Origin: an uncultured Puniceicoccaceae bacterium | GTDB taxonomy: Bacteria > Verrucomicrobiota > Verrucomicrobiia > Opitutales > Coraliomargaritaceae | Assembly (NCBI GenBank): GCA_905479975.1 | Contig: CAJQOS010000053.1 | Span: 25,660-89,659 of the forward strand | Length of the DNA: 64,000 nucleotides | Reading direction: 5' to 3' | Shown here: one piece after another, positions 10,180 through 20,186 of the stretch | Numbering within the stretch: position 1 is the first letter of the stretch | Layout: the number at the start of each line of letters is the position of its first letter | Translations under genes and position numbers: made by a program | The notes under the pieces: generated by a model | Databases searched by the model: none | What the model was told of the DNA's origin: nothing | The model's input: the letters and a program-made list of their open reading frames with translations, nothing else

Positions 10180-11124
10180 CTAAGGTTGGCTGGTGTGCAC
10201 CTGCCCCATCCGCTCAACCAACGCATCGCCTTGCGGCAAGCTCGGCGTCAACGCTTCCAACCTGTTCCACGCATAGACAGTGGCGCGGCGCGCGCAGTCT
10301 TCCGACGACTCCCCGAGCGACTGCCCCTGTAAGTAGCCCGCAAGCAACGAATCGCCCGCACCCACCGTGCTGACGACCTTGACCTCCGGCGCGCACGCCA
10401 GCAGCTCCGAGTCCTCAGAAAGGAACAACGCGCCCTCGCCGCCCATTGATACGATCAAATTCGGAATACGCTCGCGCCGCAGCTTCCGCGCCGCAGGCAA
10501 AATTGCAGCCGAATCTTTCAATTCGACGCCAAGCAGCTCCGCCAGCTCGTGCTCGTTCGGCTTCGCCAAATCCACACCGGCCTCCACCGCAGCGGCCAAG
10601 GCCGCACCACTCGAATCCACCGCAATCTTCGCACCCGCGCCGCGTAACGCTCGAATCAAATCGGCCACAAACACAGGCTCCACGCCCACAGGCAAACTCC
10701 CCGCGATCACGAACCAGCTCCCCGGCTCAGCCAGCGCAACCAACTGTGCCAGCAGCGCATCACACTGCCCCGCCGTCGGCACGGCTCCGGGCAGATTCAA
10801 ATCCGTCGTATCATTGGCCTGCGTATCCAATATCTTAATACCCGTGCGCGTCTCACCCGCCACACGCACAAACGCATCCCGCAAACCATACGCCTGAAAG
10901 TGCTCCTCGAAAATCACCGCGTTACTCTCTCCAAGAAACCCGGAGACCGTCACCGACGCACCGCCAAGTGCCAGCATCGTGCCGACGTTCACGCCCTTGC
11001 CGGCCGCTTGGCGATGCGAGCGCTGCACCCGATGCACCGCACCCGGAATTAGCCGATCAACAAACACCGTCTGATCGATCGCAGGATTTAAAGTAACAGT
11101 AATGATAGTAGGTTGCTCAGCCAT
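10180..11124 (-). CDS. 1-phosphofructokinase family hexose kinase (PfkB)
   Basis: This is a ribokinase/PfkB-fold sugar-phosphate kinase, 314 residues from the chosen Met. It starts with the family-typical ITVTLNPAIDQTVFVDRL, has the substrate motif GGASVTVSGFLG, and ends with the anion-hole and catalytic-base motif STVGAGDSLLAGYLQG. The closest relatives are 1-phosphofructokinase (FruK) and tagatose-6-phosphate kinase. No PTS fructose gene is adjacent, so the substrate is not settled. An upstream Met at 11202 would add 26 residues unlike the family and run close to the divergent neighbour. The start at 11124 is therefore preferred. Confidence 0.85.
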   Translation of the reverse strand: MAEQPTIITVTLNPAIDQTVFVDRLIPGAVHRVQRSHRQAAGKGVNVGTMLALGGASVTVSGFLGESNAVIFEEHFQAYGLRDAFVRVAGETRTGIKILDTQANDTTDLNLPGAVPTAGQCDALLAQLVALAEPGSWFVIAGSLPVGVEPVFVADLIRALRGAGAKIAVDSSGAALAAAVEAGVDLAKPNEHELAELLGVELKDSAAILPAARKLRRERIPNLIVSMGGEGALFLSEDSELLACAPEVKVVSTVGAGDSLLAGYLQGQSLGESSEDCARRATVYAWNRLEALTPSLPQGDALVERMGQVHTSQP

Positions 11125-11219
11125 AATAGCCACAAAAGCTAAGCACCCTCCCGCATCTCGCAACCCATCTTTATGAAACGCTCGACCTACGGCAAAGTTC
11201 ATGATCTAACAGACGAATT

Positions 11220-12638
11220 ATGGCCGCCACATCTAAAATCCTCGAACGCACTTGGGACCGCCTCAAAGCGCACTATTCCCAACTCACTCCCTGCGGCGCA
11301 TGGAGCCGCGCCTATCGTCGCATCTTGGGCCGCACCTATCGCTTTCTCATTCCCGTCGGCAGCCGCGTGCTGGAAGTCGGCTGTGGCTCGGGCGAACTGC
11401 TCCAACACCTGCCCGACCGTACGCTCTCGGGACTCGACCTCGTCGAAGAACAAGTCGACGCCGCGAAACAACGTCTCCCCGAAGCACAATTCTCCTGTGC
11501 TGCCGGCGAAACCGCCACCTTCAGCCAAACTTACGACACTCTGCTCCTCTCCGACACGCTCAATGAAGCAGCCGATGCCCAACAACTCCTGCAAAACCTC
11601 CACCACGCGGCGACACCGGAAACCCGCCTGGTGCTGAATATCCATAACACCCTCTGGCGCCCAATTCTCGGACTCAGCGCTGCCCTAGGCCTCAAACCGA
11701 AACGCCCGCAGCAAAATTGGCTCTCGACCGACGACCTGCATAACTTACTCGACCTCTCCGGCTGGGAAATGGTGCGCTCCGACGCACGCATCCTCATCCC
11801 GCACGAGCTCTGCGGCCTCGGCAGCCTGATCAATAAATTCATCGCCCCCCTCATTCCCTTCGCCTGCCTAAGCCTCTTCTTTGTCGCTCGCCCGAAGCCG
11901 ACACCCAAACCGGCCGACAGCCTCACCGTCACCGTCATCATACCGGCTCGTAACGAACAAGGTAATATTGAAGCAGCCATCCAGCGCACCCCCGACATGG
12001 GGAAAGCCACCGAAATCATTTTCGTCGAAGGCAACTCCCAGGACGACACGTGGGACACCATTCAAGCCGCCATCAAGAATCACCCCGAGCGCAGCATCAA
12101 AGCCTACCAGCAACCCGGCAAAGGCAAAGGCGACGCCATGCGACTCGGCTATGAAAAAGCCACTGGCGATATCATCATGATCCTCGATGCCGACCTCACC
12201 GTGCCACCTGAAGATCTCCCTAAATTCTTCGAAGCGATTCAGCTCGGGCACTGCGAATTCGTCAACGGCGTGCGCCTCGTTTACCCGATGGAAGACGAGG
12301 CCATGCGCTTCCTCAACATGTGTGGCAATAAATTCTTCAGCATGCTCTTCTCATGGCTGCTAAGCATGCCGATCAAAGACACGCTCTGCGGCACCAAAGT
12401 CTTCAGCAAGACACACTACGAACTGATCGAAGCCAACCGCAGCTACTTCGGCAACTTCGACCCCTTCGGCGATTTCGACCTAATCTTCGGTGCAGCCAAG
12501 CTGAATCTAAAGATTCGCGACCTGCCGATCCGCTACCAAAGCCGCACCTACGGCGAGCCACAAATCGACCGCTGGCGCGACGGCATGCTCCTCATCCGCA
12601 TGGGCATCTTTGCCGCCCGCAAAATAAAATTCCTATAA
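11220..12638 (+). CDS. Fused SAM methyltransferase - family 2 glycosyltransferase
   Basis: This is a two-domain protein of 472 residues. Residues about 1-215 are a class I methyltransferase with motif [16 protein letters not shown] near residue 49, then [13 protein letters not shown] and the post-motif [10 protein letters not shown]. From about residue 233 a GT2 (DPM1/polyprenol-phosphate glycosyltransferase-like) domain begins [15 protein letters not shown], with [17 protein letters not shown] and the DXD-type motif [13 protein letters not shown] near residue 321. A hydrophobic stretch [22 protein letters not shown] lies at the junction and may anchor it to the membrane. The likely role is in glycolipid or cell-surface glycan synthesis. 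Substrates are unknown. Confidence 0.85.
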   Translation: MAATSKILERTWDRLKAHYSQLTPCGAWSRAYRRILGRTYRFLIPVGSRVLEVGCGSGELLQHLPDRTLSGLDLVEEQVDAAKQRLPEAQFSCAAGETATFSQTYDTLLLSDTLNEAADAQQLLQNLHHAATPETRLVLNIHNTLWRPILGLSAALGLKPKRPQQNWLSTDDLHNLLDLSGWEMVRSDARILIPHELCGLGSLINKFIAPLIPFACLSLFFVARPKPTPKPADSLTVTVIIPARNEQGNIEAAIQRTPDMGKATEIIFVEGNSQDDTWDTIQAAIKNHPERSIKAYQQPGKGKGDAMRLGYEKATGDIIMILDADLTVPPEDLPKFFEAIQLGHCEFVNGVRLVYPMEDEAMRFLNMCGNKFFSMLFSWLLSMPIKDTLCGTKVFSKTHYELIEANRSYFGNFDPFGDFDLIFGAAKLNLKIRDLPIRYQSRTYGEPQIDRWRDGMLLIRMGIFAARKIKFL

Positions 12639-14663
12639 TCCTGAAACTGGATTCAGCACCTCAGACAGCTCGTTCGTCGGCGGGAGGCATTGCGTCCCGA
12701 TGCACACCTGATAGTCTGCAGCTTGCGTGTGGGTAGTCGTCTGAATGAACACTCGACGCCACGGTGTGGCTGCGAGTGCAGTCTGTAGTGGCTCCAGCGA
12801 AACTCCCGAGCGCACCTTGATCACAGCGATGCCGATGGCGTGCGAGGTGGCAGCTTCGAGCGCGTGAGCGACGCCAGCGGCGACCTTTTGCGCGTAGTCG
12901 GTAAAGGCTGGCAAGGTTGACCGCAGGGCTGCGTCGTAGCGCCCGTCGCCTGTAAGTGCGTAGAGTCCAGACAATGCGTGCAACAATGCAGCATTGCCCG
13001 AAGGTGTGGCATTGTCGAACCACTCCTTACGGCGCGCTACAGGCGTCTCGGTATCTTCTGCGGTAAAGAAAAAGCCTGCCGCATGCGGATCTTCGAAATA
13101 GCGTAGGGCACTATCAACGCAGCTTTGAGCACGCGCCTGATACGTCGCCGATGCGCCTGGTTCGATCACATCGATCTTCGACGCAATCGCCAAGAATGCC
13201 TCAGCGGCCAGCGCATAGTCGTGCAAGAAGCCATCCACCTGTGCACCGGAGCCTTCGTAGAAGACCGCTTTCAAGCGGAGTGCGCCGTCTTGCTCTTCGG
13301 TGAGTTCATCCCAAATAAAGTCCGCGGCCTTACGTGCGCGCTGCAACCACTCGGGACGGTTTAAATAAAATCCGGCGTCCGCCATCGAGCGGATCAACAT
13401 ACAATTCCACGCAGTGCTGACCTTGGTATCCTTGCCTGGGCGCACACGGTTGGCTTCGCGATACGCCAGTAATTTCTGACGTGCCGCTTTGAGTTGTTCG
13501 CGCACCGCAAAGTCGGCATCCACCAGCGCGGGATTGGAACTGCCATGCTCAAAATTGCCCTCGGCAGTAATATTATAGGCGAGACGAATCGCGCGGGCAT
13601 CTTCAGTCGGCCCGAGCACGGAATCGATTTCTTCAGGTGTCCACACAGTGTAGCGCCCTTCTTCGTCCTCGCTGTCAGCATCCAGTGCGGCGTAGAAACC
13701 GCCAGACTCAGCGCTCATCTCACGCTCCAACCAGCCAATCGTTTCTTCGACGACTGCGGCGTAAAGCGGATCTTGATTATCCAACCAGCCGCGCGTGTAG
13801 GCATCGATCAGCAGTGCATTATCATAGAGCATCTTTTCGAAATGCGGAATCAACCAATGCGGATCGACACTGTAACGAGCAAACCCACCACCAAACTGAT
13901 CAAACAGCCCGCCATGCGCCATGGCGCGCAGCGTAGTGTGGCAAACGCTATCAATGCGCTCGCCGAGTTCCGGATCCGCATCGACCGCTGCGCTGCACCG
14001 AAGCGCGCGCAAGAAATTCAACGTCATCGAAGGCGGAAATTTCGGAGCACCGCCGAACCCGCCGTATTGATCGTCGTGCGTGCCGCAGATGCCATTGGCC
14101 GCAGCAATCAGCACTGTATTATCCCACGAATCCTGCGCGCCGCCAGTGCTGGCGGCCATGGTCGAAGCCATGATGTTTTTCTGAATCGCGTCAGCATTAC
14201 CCTCCAACTCTTCGCGCGAGCGCTTGTAGTGATCGGAGATCCGCATCAACACCTGCGGCCATGGAATCAAGCCCTGCCCCCGATCTTCGGGCGGAAAATA
14301 CGTGCCGCCAAAGAACGGGCGACCGTCAGGCAAGCAAAAGACATTCAGCGGCCAGCCACCGGATTGCTGGATCATCTGCACCGCTTCCATATAAACCTGG
14401 TCGACATCAGGCCGCTCTTCGCGATCCACCTTCACGCAAATGAAGTGCTGGTTCATCAGCTTGGCGATGTAGTCGCTCTCGAAACTTTCATGTGCCATCA
14501 CATGACACCAATGACAGGCAGAGTAACCGATCGAAACGAGCAGTGGCTTGCCCGAGGCCTCGGCGGCAGCAAAAGCCTCGTCGCCCCAAGGATACCAATC
14601 CACAGGATTTTCGGCGTGTTGTTTTAGATAGAGACTATTCTCCTTAGAGAGACGATTTTGCAC
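12633..14663 (-). CDS. Thioredoxin-fold DUF255 / YyaL (SSP411-like) protein
   Basis: This belongs to the family of bacterial YyaL and mammalian spermatogenesis-associated protein 20, 676 residues, close to full length. The N-terminal thioredoxin-like domain reads [19 protein letters not shown] and contains the CxxC site SACHWCHVM. The rest is an alpha/alpha-barrel, glucosidase-like domain with [25 protein letters not shown] and [11 protein letters not shown]. The biochemical role is not established for the family. The 3' end overlaps the convergent glycosyltransferase gene by 6 bases. Confidence 0.93.
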   Translation of the reverse strand: MQNRLSKENSLYLKQHAENPVDWYPWGDEAFAAAEASGKPLLVSIGYSACHWCHVMAHESFESDYIAKLMNQHFICVKVDREERPDVDQVYMEAVQMIQQSGGWPLNVFCLPDGRPFFGGTYFPPEDRGQGLIPWPQVLMRISDHYKRSREELEGNADAIQKNIMASTMAASTGGAQDSWDNTVLIAAANGICGTHDDQYGGFGGAPKFPPSMTLNFLRALRCSAAVDADPELGERIDSVCHTTLRAMAHGGLFDQFGGGFARYSVDPHWLIPHFEKMLYDNALLIDAYTRGWLDNQDPLYAAVVEETIGWLEREMSAESGGFYAALDADSEDEEGRYTVWTPEEIDSVLGPTEDARAIRLAYNITAEGNFEHGSSNPALVDADFAVREQLKAARQKLLAYREANRVRPGKDTKVSTAWNCMLIRSMADAGFYLNRPEWLQRARKAADFIWDELTEEQDGALRLKAVFYEGSGAQVDGFLHDYALAAEAFLAIASKIDVIEPGASATYQARAQSCVDSALRYFEDPHAAGFFFTAEDTETPVARRKEWFDNATPSGNAALLHALSGLYALTGDGRYDAALRSTLPAFTDYAQKVAAGVAHALEAATSHAIGIAVIKVRSGVSLEPLQTALAATPWRRVFIQTTTHTQAADYQVCIGTQCLPPTNELSEVLNPVSGL

Positions 14664-14820
14664 TGGTTTGGTATGGTAGGTTAAAAGGTATCAAACAGGT
14701 CACCCTGCTCTTGATTTTCCCGAAATTATGCGAGATGCCTTCTAAGTAAACTTGTTAATGGATAAATTGTTTTGCAGCGTAGCTGTCCTGCTTCACAGAA
14801 TGCAGGCTTTTCCACTTAAC

Positions 14821-16671
14821 ATGTCATCGATCCGCATACTATCCGACCGAGTCGCCAACCAAATCGCCGCTGGCGAGGTCATTGAGCGCCCTGTCGCTGT
14901 CGTCAAGGAGCTCGTCGAAAACAGTATCGACGCTGGCGCAACACGCGTGGAGGTCGAGTTCCGCAACGGCGGCAAGTCCTACATCCGTATCGAAGACAAC
15001 GGCAAAGGCATGTCACCGGACGAAGCACTGCTCTCTCTAGAGCGCCACGCCACCAGTAAGATCCGCGAAGCCAGCGACCTCAATGAAGTGTGCAGCTTCG
15101 GCTTTCGCGGCGAGGCACTGCCCTCGATTGCATCCGTCTCAAAATTTAGCCTGCGCACCCGCGCCAAAGAATGGGATCACGGCACCGAGATCCTGATCAA
15201 TGGTGGCAAAATGCTTGATAAAAAGGACTGCGGTATGCCAGTCGGCACCGTGATCGAAGTCGCGCACCTGTTTAACTCCGTCCCTGCCCGGCGTAAGTTC
15301 CTCAAAACCGATCCCACCGAGACCGCGCATATTACTTACAACTGCCGCCTGTTCGCGGTGGCGCATCCGAACGTCGCGTTTCGCGTGCTCGAAAATGGTC
15401 GCACCGTCTTTCAATCACCCGCCTGCGAAAATTTGCGCGACCGTATCGCCGAGATCTGGGGACGCAGTTTAGCCGATGATTTGATCCCCGTCGATGTGAG
15501 CGACCCGAAGACCGGCTTCCGCCTAACCGGACTGACCGCAAAGCCTGGCGTAGGACGCTCGACTCGACGTGAACTAGTCACACTGGTGAACCGCCGCCCG
15601 GTTGACAGCCGCACCCTGAGCTTAGCCGTGCTCGATGCTTATCATGGCCGCATTCAAAAAGGCCGCTTCCCGCCCGCTTTCTTATTTCTCGAGATCCAGC
15701 CGCAGGAAGTGGATGTCAATGTGCATCCAGCCAAACGCGAAGTGCGCTTCCGCGATGATGGTGCGATCCGCCGCTTTGTGCTCAATGCCGTGACAGAGAC
15801 CTTGGCCGCAAGCCGTGCGGACGACATCGCTCAAACCAGCGCTCCGCTGCCTGTCGCGACTCCAGCAAAGTCCGCAGCAGAGACCCGCTCGCCGAAATCA
15901 GAGCCGAGTTTACCCAAAACGACACCTGCGGTAAAAGTCGCAATGCTCCCGACTCCAAGTAAGCAAGTTCGCCCCGCCGCAACTCCAGTGACTCCTGCCC
16001 CTGCAACACGCGTAGCGGCACAGCCAGTCGTCAGCCAACCAGCAATCAGCCCGATCCCTGCACCCGCAACGACGCCTGCCCCGAAGAAAGCCGCCCCAGG
16101 CTGGCGCTTAATCACCTTACTCAAAAAGCGCTACGCACTATTCGACACCTCACGCGGGCTCGTCATGCTCCACCTACGACACGCCGATCAGCGCGTGCGC
16201 TTTGAGCGTATCAGCAAAGAGTTTAAGGACGAAACACCACCGAGCCAGCGACTACTGATTCCACACCCACTCGAATTTGAGCCGCTGGCATCTGAAGCGC
16301 TTAAATCCCAACTTAAGCAGTTGAACGCACAAGGCTTTCAGGTCGAAGAATTCGGACGTAATTTTTACCGCATCGAAGCGGTGCCCACATGGCTCTCCCC
16401 CGAGCAGGCAGAGTCCTTTATTCGCGACCTCGTGGATCTAATCCGTCAACGCGGCGGCATGCGCAAACAAACTGCACTGGGCTGGGAAGCCGTGGCTCGA
16501 CTCGCCGTCGAAGGCAGCTACCGACGCAGCGACTCTCTAACCGAACCGGCTGTCGAGCAACTCGCTAAAGACCTACTCGCCTGCAACACGCCACACACCT
16601 CGCCCTTTGGTAAACCGACCTTCAGCGAAGTGAGTTGGGGGGAATGGGAACGCCGTTTCGGCAGCGATTAA
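14821..16671 (+). CDS. mutL: DNA mismatch repair protein MutL (degenerate C-terminal motifs)
   Basis: MutL couples mismatch recognition by MutS to strand incision, 616 residues. The N-terminal GHKL ATPase is intact: [49 protein letters not shown] long Ala/Pro/Thr linker (about residues 335-425) follows. In the C-terminal dimer domain the endonuclease motif DQHA-x2-E is unrecognisable ([15 protein letters not shown] near residue 450). The terminal zinc-site CPHGRPT is [11 protein letters not shown]. The nicking activity found in most MutH-lacking bacteria is probably absent. The ATG at 14821 gives the family N-terminus; an upstream TTG at 14752 in the same frame is unlikely. Confidence 0.92.
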   Translation: MSSIRILSDRVANQIAAGEVIERPVAVVKELVENSIDAGATRVEVEFRNGGKSYIRIEDNGKGMSPDEALLSLERHATSKIREASDLNEVCSFGFRGEALPSIASVSKFSLRTRAKEWDHGTEILINGGKMLDKKDCGMPVGTVIEVAHLFNSVPARRKFLKTDPTETAHITYNCRLFAVAHPNVAFRVLENGRTVFQSPACENLRDRIAEIWGRSLADDLIPVDVSDPKTGFRLTGLTAKPGVGRSTRRELVTLVNRRPVDSRTLSLAVLDAYHGRIQKGRFPPAFLFLEIQPQEVDVNVHPAKREVRFRDDGAIRRFVLNAVTETLAASRADDIAQTSAPLPVATPAKSAAETRSPKSEPSLPKTTPAVKVAMLPTPSKQVRPAATPVTPAPATRVAAQPVVSQPAISPIPAPATTPAPKKAAPGWRLITLLKKRYALFDTSRGLVMLHLRHADQRVRFERISKEFKDETPPSQRLLIPHPLEFEPLASEALKSQLKQLNAQGFQVEEFGRNFYRIEAVPTWLSPEQAESFIRDLVDLIRQRGGMRKQTALGWEAVARLAVEGSYRRSDSLTEPAVEQLAKDLLACNTPHTSPFGKPTFSEVSWGEWERRFGSD

Positions 16672-16679
16672 TAGCAGCT

Positions 16680-17978
16680 ATGTCCGCAATACGCCTCAAT
16701 TTTGAACAATGGCGCACACTCGTGCAGAAATCACCCGATCGTGTGGTGAATCAATTCCTCGCTCGCCTGCAGATGCTCTCGAAAGACGAACGCCAAGCAT
16801 GGTTCGCAGCCACACCCCCCAAGCACCAGCTCTTGGAATCGCTCAACATCGCCGCTTCAGACGAGACACTGCCACTGGCCTGCGTGCCCTATGTGTTGCA
16901 GGATATGTTCGATGTAAAAGGCATGCCGACTCGCTGCGGAGCCCCATTCTCGACTCCGTTTGAAGCCCCCCTCGAAGACTCCAGCTTATTGTATCAAAAG
17001 CTGAACACACTCGGTGCCTGCTTTTTCAGTAAAACCCAACCAGCCGAATTCGGTGTAAACTCACAAGGGCGCAACCCGACCGATGGCGACTGCAATCACC
17101 ACGCGGGCGAGCAATACGCCTGTGGCGGTGGTGCCGGCGCAGTGGCTCGCACCGTCAGTTCAGGCCTCGTGCCTCTCGGGTTCGGGCTTGATACCGCAGG
17201 TGGCATTCGCATACCCGCAGCCTTCCACGGCTTATTCGGGTTCCGCATGGGCAACAATGCTTATGCGCGCGACGGCGTCTTTCCCATCGCCCCATCCCTC
17301 GAATCAGTCGGCTGGGTGAACCACTGCATCGCAGATTTAAGCACGACCTTCCACGCCTTTCATCGCGTCTCAACATGCCATACTGCTGAAGCACCGCGTG
17401 GCTACTTAATCAGTGAGCTCACCAGCTACATTTCGACTGAGATTAAATCAGGGCTCCTCGGGCTCACCCGCGAGTTAGACATCGACGATGATCCGGCAAC
17501 TGGCACACGTCTGCGGCAATTACTCTCACAGGGCGGCACCGCGTATCAAACATTGGCAGCCAGGGAATTGTATTCAATCCACCAATACTGGATCGAAGAA
17601 TATAGCGATCAATACGACGATGCCCTGATGCAACACATCAAAGAAGGGATTATTTGCCCACCCGCAAAATCCGATGAATGCACACAGATTCAAGAAGCCA
17701 TACGCTTCTCGTTAACCAAATTCTTTGAGAAATACGATTATCTAGTGCTCCCGATCAGCCCCGTCGCCACGCCCGAAAAATCAGCTTGGAGCAATCAACT
17801 GGAGCAAGACATCCAACAACTCATCGCACCCGCCAGCCTAGCCTTCCTGCCAGCACTCATCCTACCGTTCACCTGCGCAAGTGGCCGCCATAGCGCCGCC
17901 CAAGTAATCATCAACCCGCGCAAGCCACACATCGTCCCGGAACTACTCGCGCAGTTGACCGGCTATTACGAGGATTGA
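16680..17978 (+). CDS. Catalytically dead amidase-signature family protein
   Basis: This has the amidase-signature fold (432 residues) with the family landmarks in order: MFDVKGMPTRCG, KTQPAEFG, RNPTDG, LDTAGGIRIPAAFHGLFGFR, and a C-terminal LAFLPALILPF. All three catalytic positions are changed. The Lys of the V-K-D motif is Gln74 (VLQDMF). The Ser pair of GGSSGGS is Ala147-Cys148 (EQYACGGGAG). The nucleophile Ser of GGSIR is Gly175 (AGGIR). It should bind but not hydrolyse amides by the normal mechanism. It starts 8 bases after mutL, suggesting one transcript. The ATG at 16680 is preferred over upstream starts inside mutL. Confidence 0.8.
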   Translation: MSAIRLNFEQWRTLVQKSPDRVVNQFLARLQMLSKDERQAWFAATPPKHQLLESLNIAASDETLPLACVPYVLQDMFDVKGMPTRCGAPFSTPFEAPLEDSSLLYQKLNTLGACFFSKTQPAEFGVNSQGRNPTDGDCNHHAGEQYACGGGAGAVARTVSSGLVPLGFGLDTAGGIRIPAAFHGLFGFRMGNNAYARDGVFPIAPSLESVGWVNHCIADLSTTFHAFHRVSTCHTAEAPRGYLISELTSYISTEIKSGLLGLTRELDIDDDPATGTRLRQLLSQGGTAYQTLAARELYSIHQYWIEEYSDQYDDALMQHIKEGIICPPAKSDECTQIQEAIRFSLTKFFEKYDYLVLPISPVATPEKSAWSNQLEQDIQQLIAPASLAFLPALILPFTCASGRHSAAQVIINPRKPHIVPELLAQLTGYYED

Positions 17979-17990
17979 CCCACGAAAAGT

Positions 17991-18788
17991 CTAGGAAAGT
18001 GCAATCGCCCCAGCGAGCAAATCCGCGAATTGATGACGCACGCGATCCGCCGTCTCAGCGACTTCCTCATGTGTCAATGGCCCGGATGAGATCCCGGCCG
18101 CAGCGTTGGTAATACAAGAAATACCGATCACTCGCATCCCCAACTGACGTGCAACGATTGCCTCCGGAACGGTGGACATGCCCACCGCATCGGCCCCCAA
18201 AGTCGCAAACGCACGAATCTCTGCGGGCGTCTCAAAACTCGGCCCAGTTGTGGCGAGATAGATCCCTTCTTGCAAAGCAATGCCCTGACTGCGCGCCCAT
18301 TCACGGATCTGATGACGCAAGTCTTTATCATACACCTCCGACATATCAGGAAAGCGCACCCCTTCGTCGACGACCGCGCCAATCAGCGGGTTCGTGCCGA
18401 GAAAATTGATATGATCATGAAGCAACATGAAATCACCCGGCACGTAGCCGGGATTAATTCCACCCGCCGCATTCGTCACAAACAGGCTCTGCACACCGAG
18501 CTTGTGCATCATACGAATCGGCAGCGTCAACTGCTCCATCCGGTAACCTTCGTAAAAATGAAAGCGCCCCTGCATACAAATCACACGACGTCCATCGAGA
18601 TGCCCAAAAACGAATTGCCCCGCATGTCCAGGGACGGTTGAGACCGGAAAGCCCTCGATCTCACCATACGGAAGACGTCCGACCACTTCGATTCGGTCAT
18701 CCGCAAAGAAACCGAGCCCCGAGCCCAGAATCAGTCCGACCTCCGGTTTAAAATCTGTTAGTTCGGCAGGTAGTTTTGGCAACTTCAT
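17991..18788 (-). CDS. punA: Purine nucleoside phosphorylase
   Basis: This cleaves purine (deoxy)nucleosides with phosphate to free base and (deoxy)ribose-1-phosphate. It is the trimeric PNP type, about 265 residues. Motifs: GLILGSGLGFFAD (phosphate loop), STVPGHAG, GRFHFYEGY, VTNAAGGINPGY, TTGPSFETPAEI, VGMSTVPEAIVA and the base-binding ITNAAAG. It lies 12 bases downstream of the thymidine phosphorylase gene and is convergent with the amidase gene. The ATG at 18788 is preferred over a TTG three codons upstream. Confidence 0.93.
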   Translation of the reverse strand: MKLPKLPAELTDFKPEVGLILGSGLGFFADDRIEVVGRLPYGEIEGFPVSTVPGHAGQFVFGHLDGRRVICMQGRFHFYEGYRMEQLTLPIRMMHKLGVQSLFVTNAAGGINPGYVPGDFMLLHDHINFLGTNPLIGAVVDEGVRFPDMSEVYDKDLRHQIREWARSQGIALQEGIYLATTGPSFETPAEIRAFATLGADAVGMSTVPEAIVARQLGMRVIGISCITNAAAGISSGPLTHEEVAETADRVRHQFADLLAGAIALS

Positions 18789-18800
18789 AGTTCTCAATAG

Positions 18801-20120
18801 TTAGGATTCGGAAATTCGATCAATAATAATATCGGCGATCACAACAGCTTTGGACGAATAGAAAATCGCCTTCCGCAAACGCTCCAGCGCGGGGGATAAT
18901 AAATCCTCGGCATTGTAATGCACCTGGCAAAGCACATCGCCTGGCTCGACTCGGTCGCCCGCCTGCTTCACAAAGACCAGACCGACCGCGAGATCGATCA
19001 CCGCGTCCGCATGCGAACGGCCAGCCCCCAACAAGCGTGCCGACTCCCCGACGAGTAGCGCATCGATCCTCGTAATATACGTTGCTTCCGCGCCCTCATA
19101 GCACAGATCGAATACCTGCTCTGACTTCGGCAGCAGACCATAATCATCCACGACAAGCGGATCACCGCCCTGCGCCGCAACCAGATCGCGAAACGCTGCC
19201 AACGCGGCACCACTCTCAATTGCAGCTTCCATGCGTTGCTGCGCTTCTGCACGACCCTCACACAGACCGCCGAGACACAGCATTTCTGCTACCAGTTCAA
19301 AAGTCACCGCCATCAAATCCTCCGGGCCTTCGCCCTTCAAACTGTCGATCGATTCGATCACCTCCAGTGCATTCCCCACGGCATTGCCCAGTGGTTGATC
19401 CATACGTGTGAGCACCGCAGTGGTCGGTTTACCTACGCCTGCACTGATTCTAACCAACGACTCCGCCAAGGCACGCGCCTCGGTTTCGGTCTTCATAAAC
19501 GCGCCACGCCCGCATTTCACATCCAACACCAGCGCATCAATCCCCTCGGCCAGTTTCTTACTTAAAATACTCGCACAAATCAGTGGGATGCTTTCGACCG
19601 TCGCGGTCACATCGCGCAAGGCATACAATTTTCGATCTGCCGGCACCATATCTGCGGACTGCCCAATCATCGCCTGATGAATCGAAGCGAGCTGAGCGCG
19701 ATAGGCCGCATCGCTCAAATCGACTTGAAAGCCCGGAATCGCCTCCAACTTATCCAACGTCCCACCCGTATGACCGAGTCCGCGCCCACTCATCATCGGC
19801 ACACAAAGACCGACCGACGCTGCCAGCGGAGCGAGTATCAAGGAGACCTTATCACCCACGCCACCAGTCGAATGCTTATCCACTTTAGGCCGTGTAATCT
19901 CAGGAAGCTCCACAATACGACCGGAGCGCATCATCGCATCCGTCAACCAAGCAGTCTCCTCAGGCGTCATGCCCTTCAGCACGATCGCCATAAGCAGCGC
20001 GCTGGCTTGGTAATCCTTAAAGTCGCCAGACACCACACCTGCGACGAATTGCTCAATTTGAGCACGGCTCAAACAACCACCATCTCGTTTGATTGCTATG
20101 ATTTCTTGGGGGATCTCCAT
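18801..20120 (-). CDS. deoA: Thymidine / pyrimidine-nucleoside phosphorylase
   Basis: This phosphorolyses thymidine or other pyrimidine nucleosides to the base and (deoxy)ribose-1-phosphate, about 440 residues, normal for the family. Motifs seen: IAIKRDGG at the N-terminus, VDKHSTGGVGDKVSLILAP (phosphate site), MMSGRGLGHTGGTLDKLEAI, and DVKCGRGAFMKT. It begins a two-gene minus-strand unit with the purine enzyme. The divergent deoC degrades the deoxyribose phosphate product. A Met six codons upstream (20138), with a closely spaced AGGA, is a possible start. Confidence 0.93.
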   Translation of the reverse strand: MEIPQEIIAIKRDGGCLSRAQIEQFVAGVVSGDFKDYQASALLMAIVLKGMTPEETAWLTDAMMRSGRIVELPEITRPKVDKHSTGGVGDKVSLILAPLAASVGLCVPMMSGRGLGHTGGTLDKLEAIPGFQVDLSDAAYRAQLASIHQAMIGQSADMVPADRKLYALRDVTATVESIPLICASILSKKLAEGIDALVLDVKCGRGAFMKTETEARALAESLVRISAGVGKPTTAVLTRMDQPLGNAVGNALEVIESIDSLKGEGPEDLMAVTFELVAEMLCLGGLCEGRAEAQQRMEAAIESGAALAAFRDLVAAQGGDPLVVDDYGLLPKSEQVFDLCYEGAEATYITRIDALLVGESARLLGAGRSHADAVIDLAVGLVFVKQAGDRVEPGDVLCQVHYNAEDLLSPALERLRKAIFYSSKAVVIADIIIDRISES

Positions 20121-20186
20121 ACGAACAAGCAAAAGCATGCATCCTAATGTCTCAAGTTCAACGCAGATATAACTTGGAATTTACAA

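Noticed and set aside
10099..10332. Short plus-strand frame starting TQTFLSVPAYSDRQKCLYH
   Set aside because: It is the translation of the hairpin repeats running into the antisense of the PfkB gene.
13494..14627. Long open frame (377 codons) on the plus strand opposite the YyaL-type gene
   Set aside because: It is a mirror of a strongly supported minus-strand gene; its translation is rich in His/Arg and matches no family.
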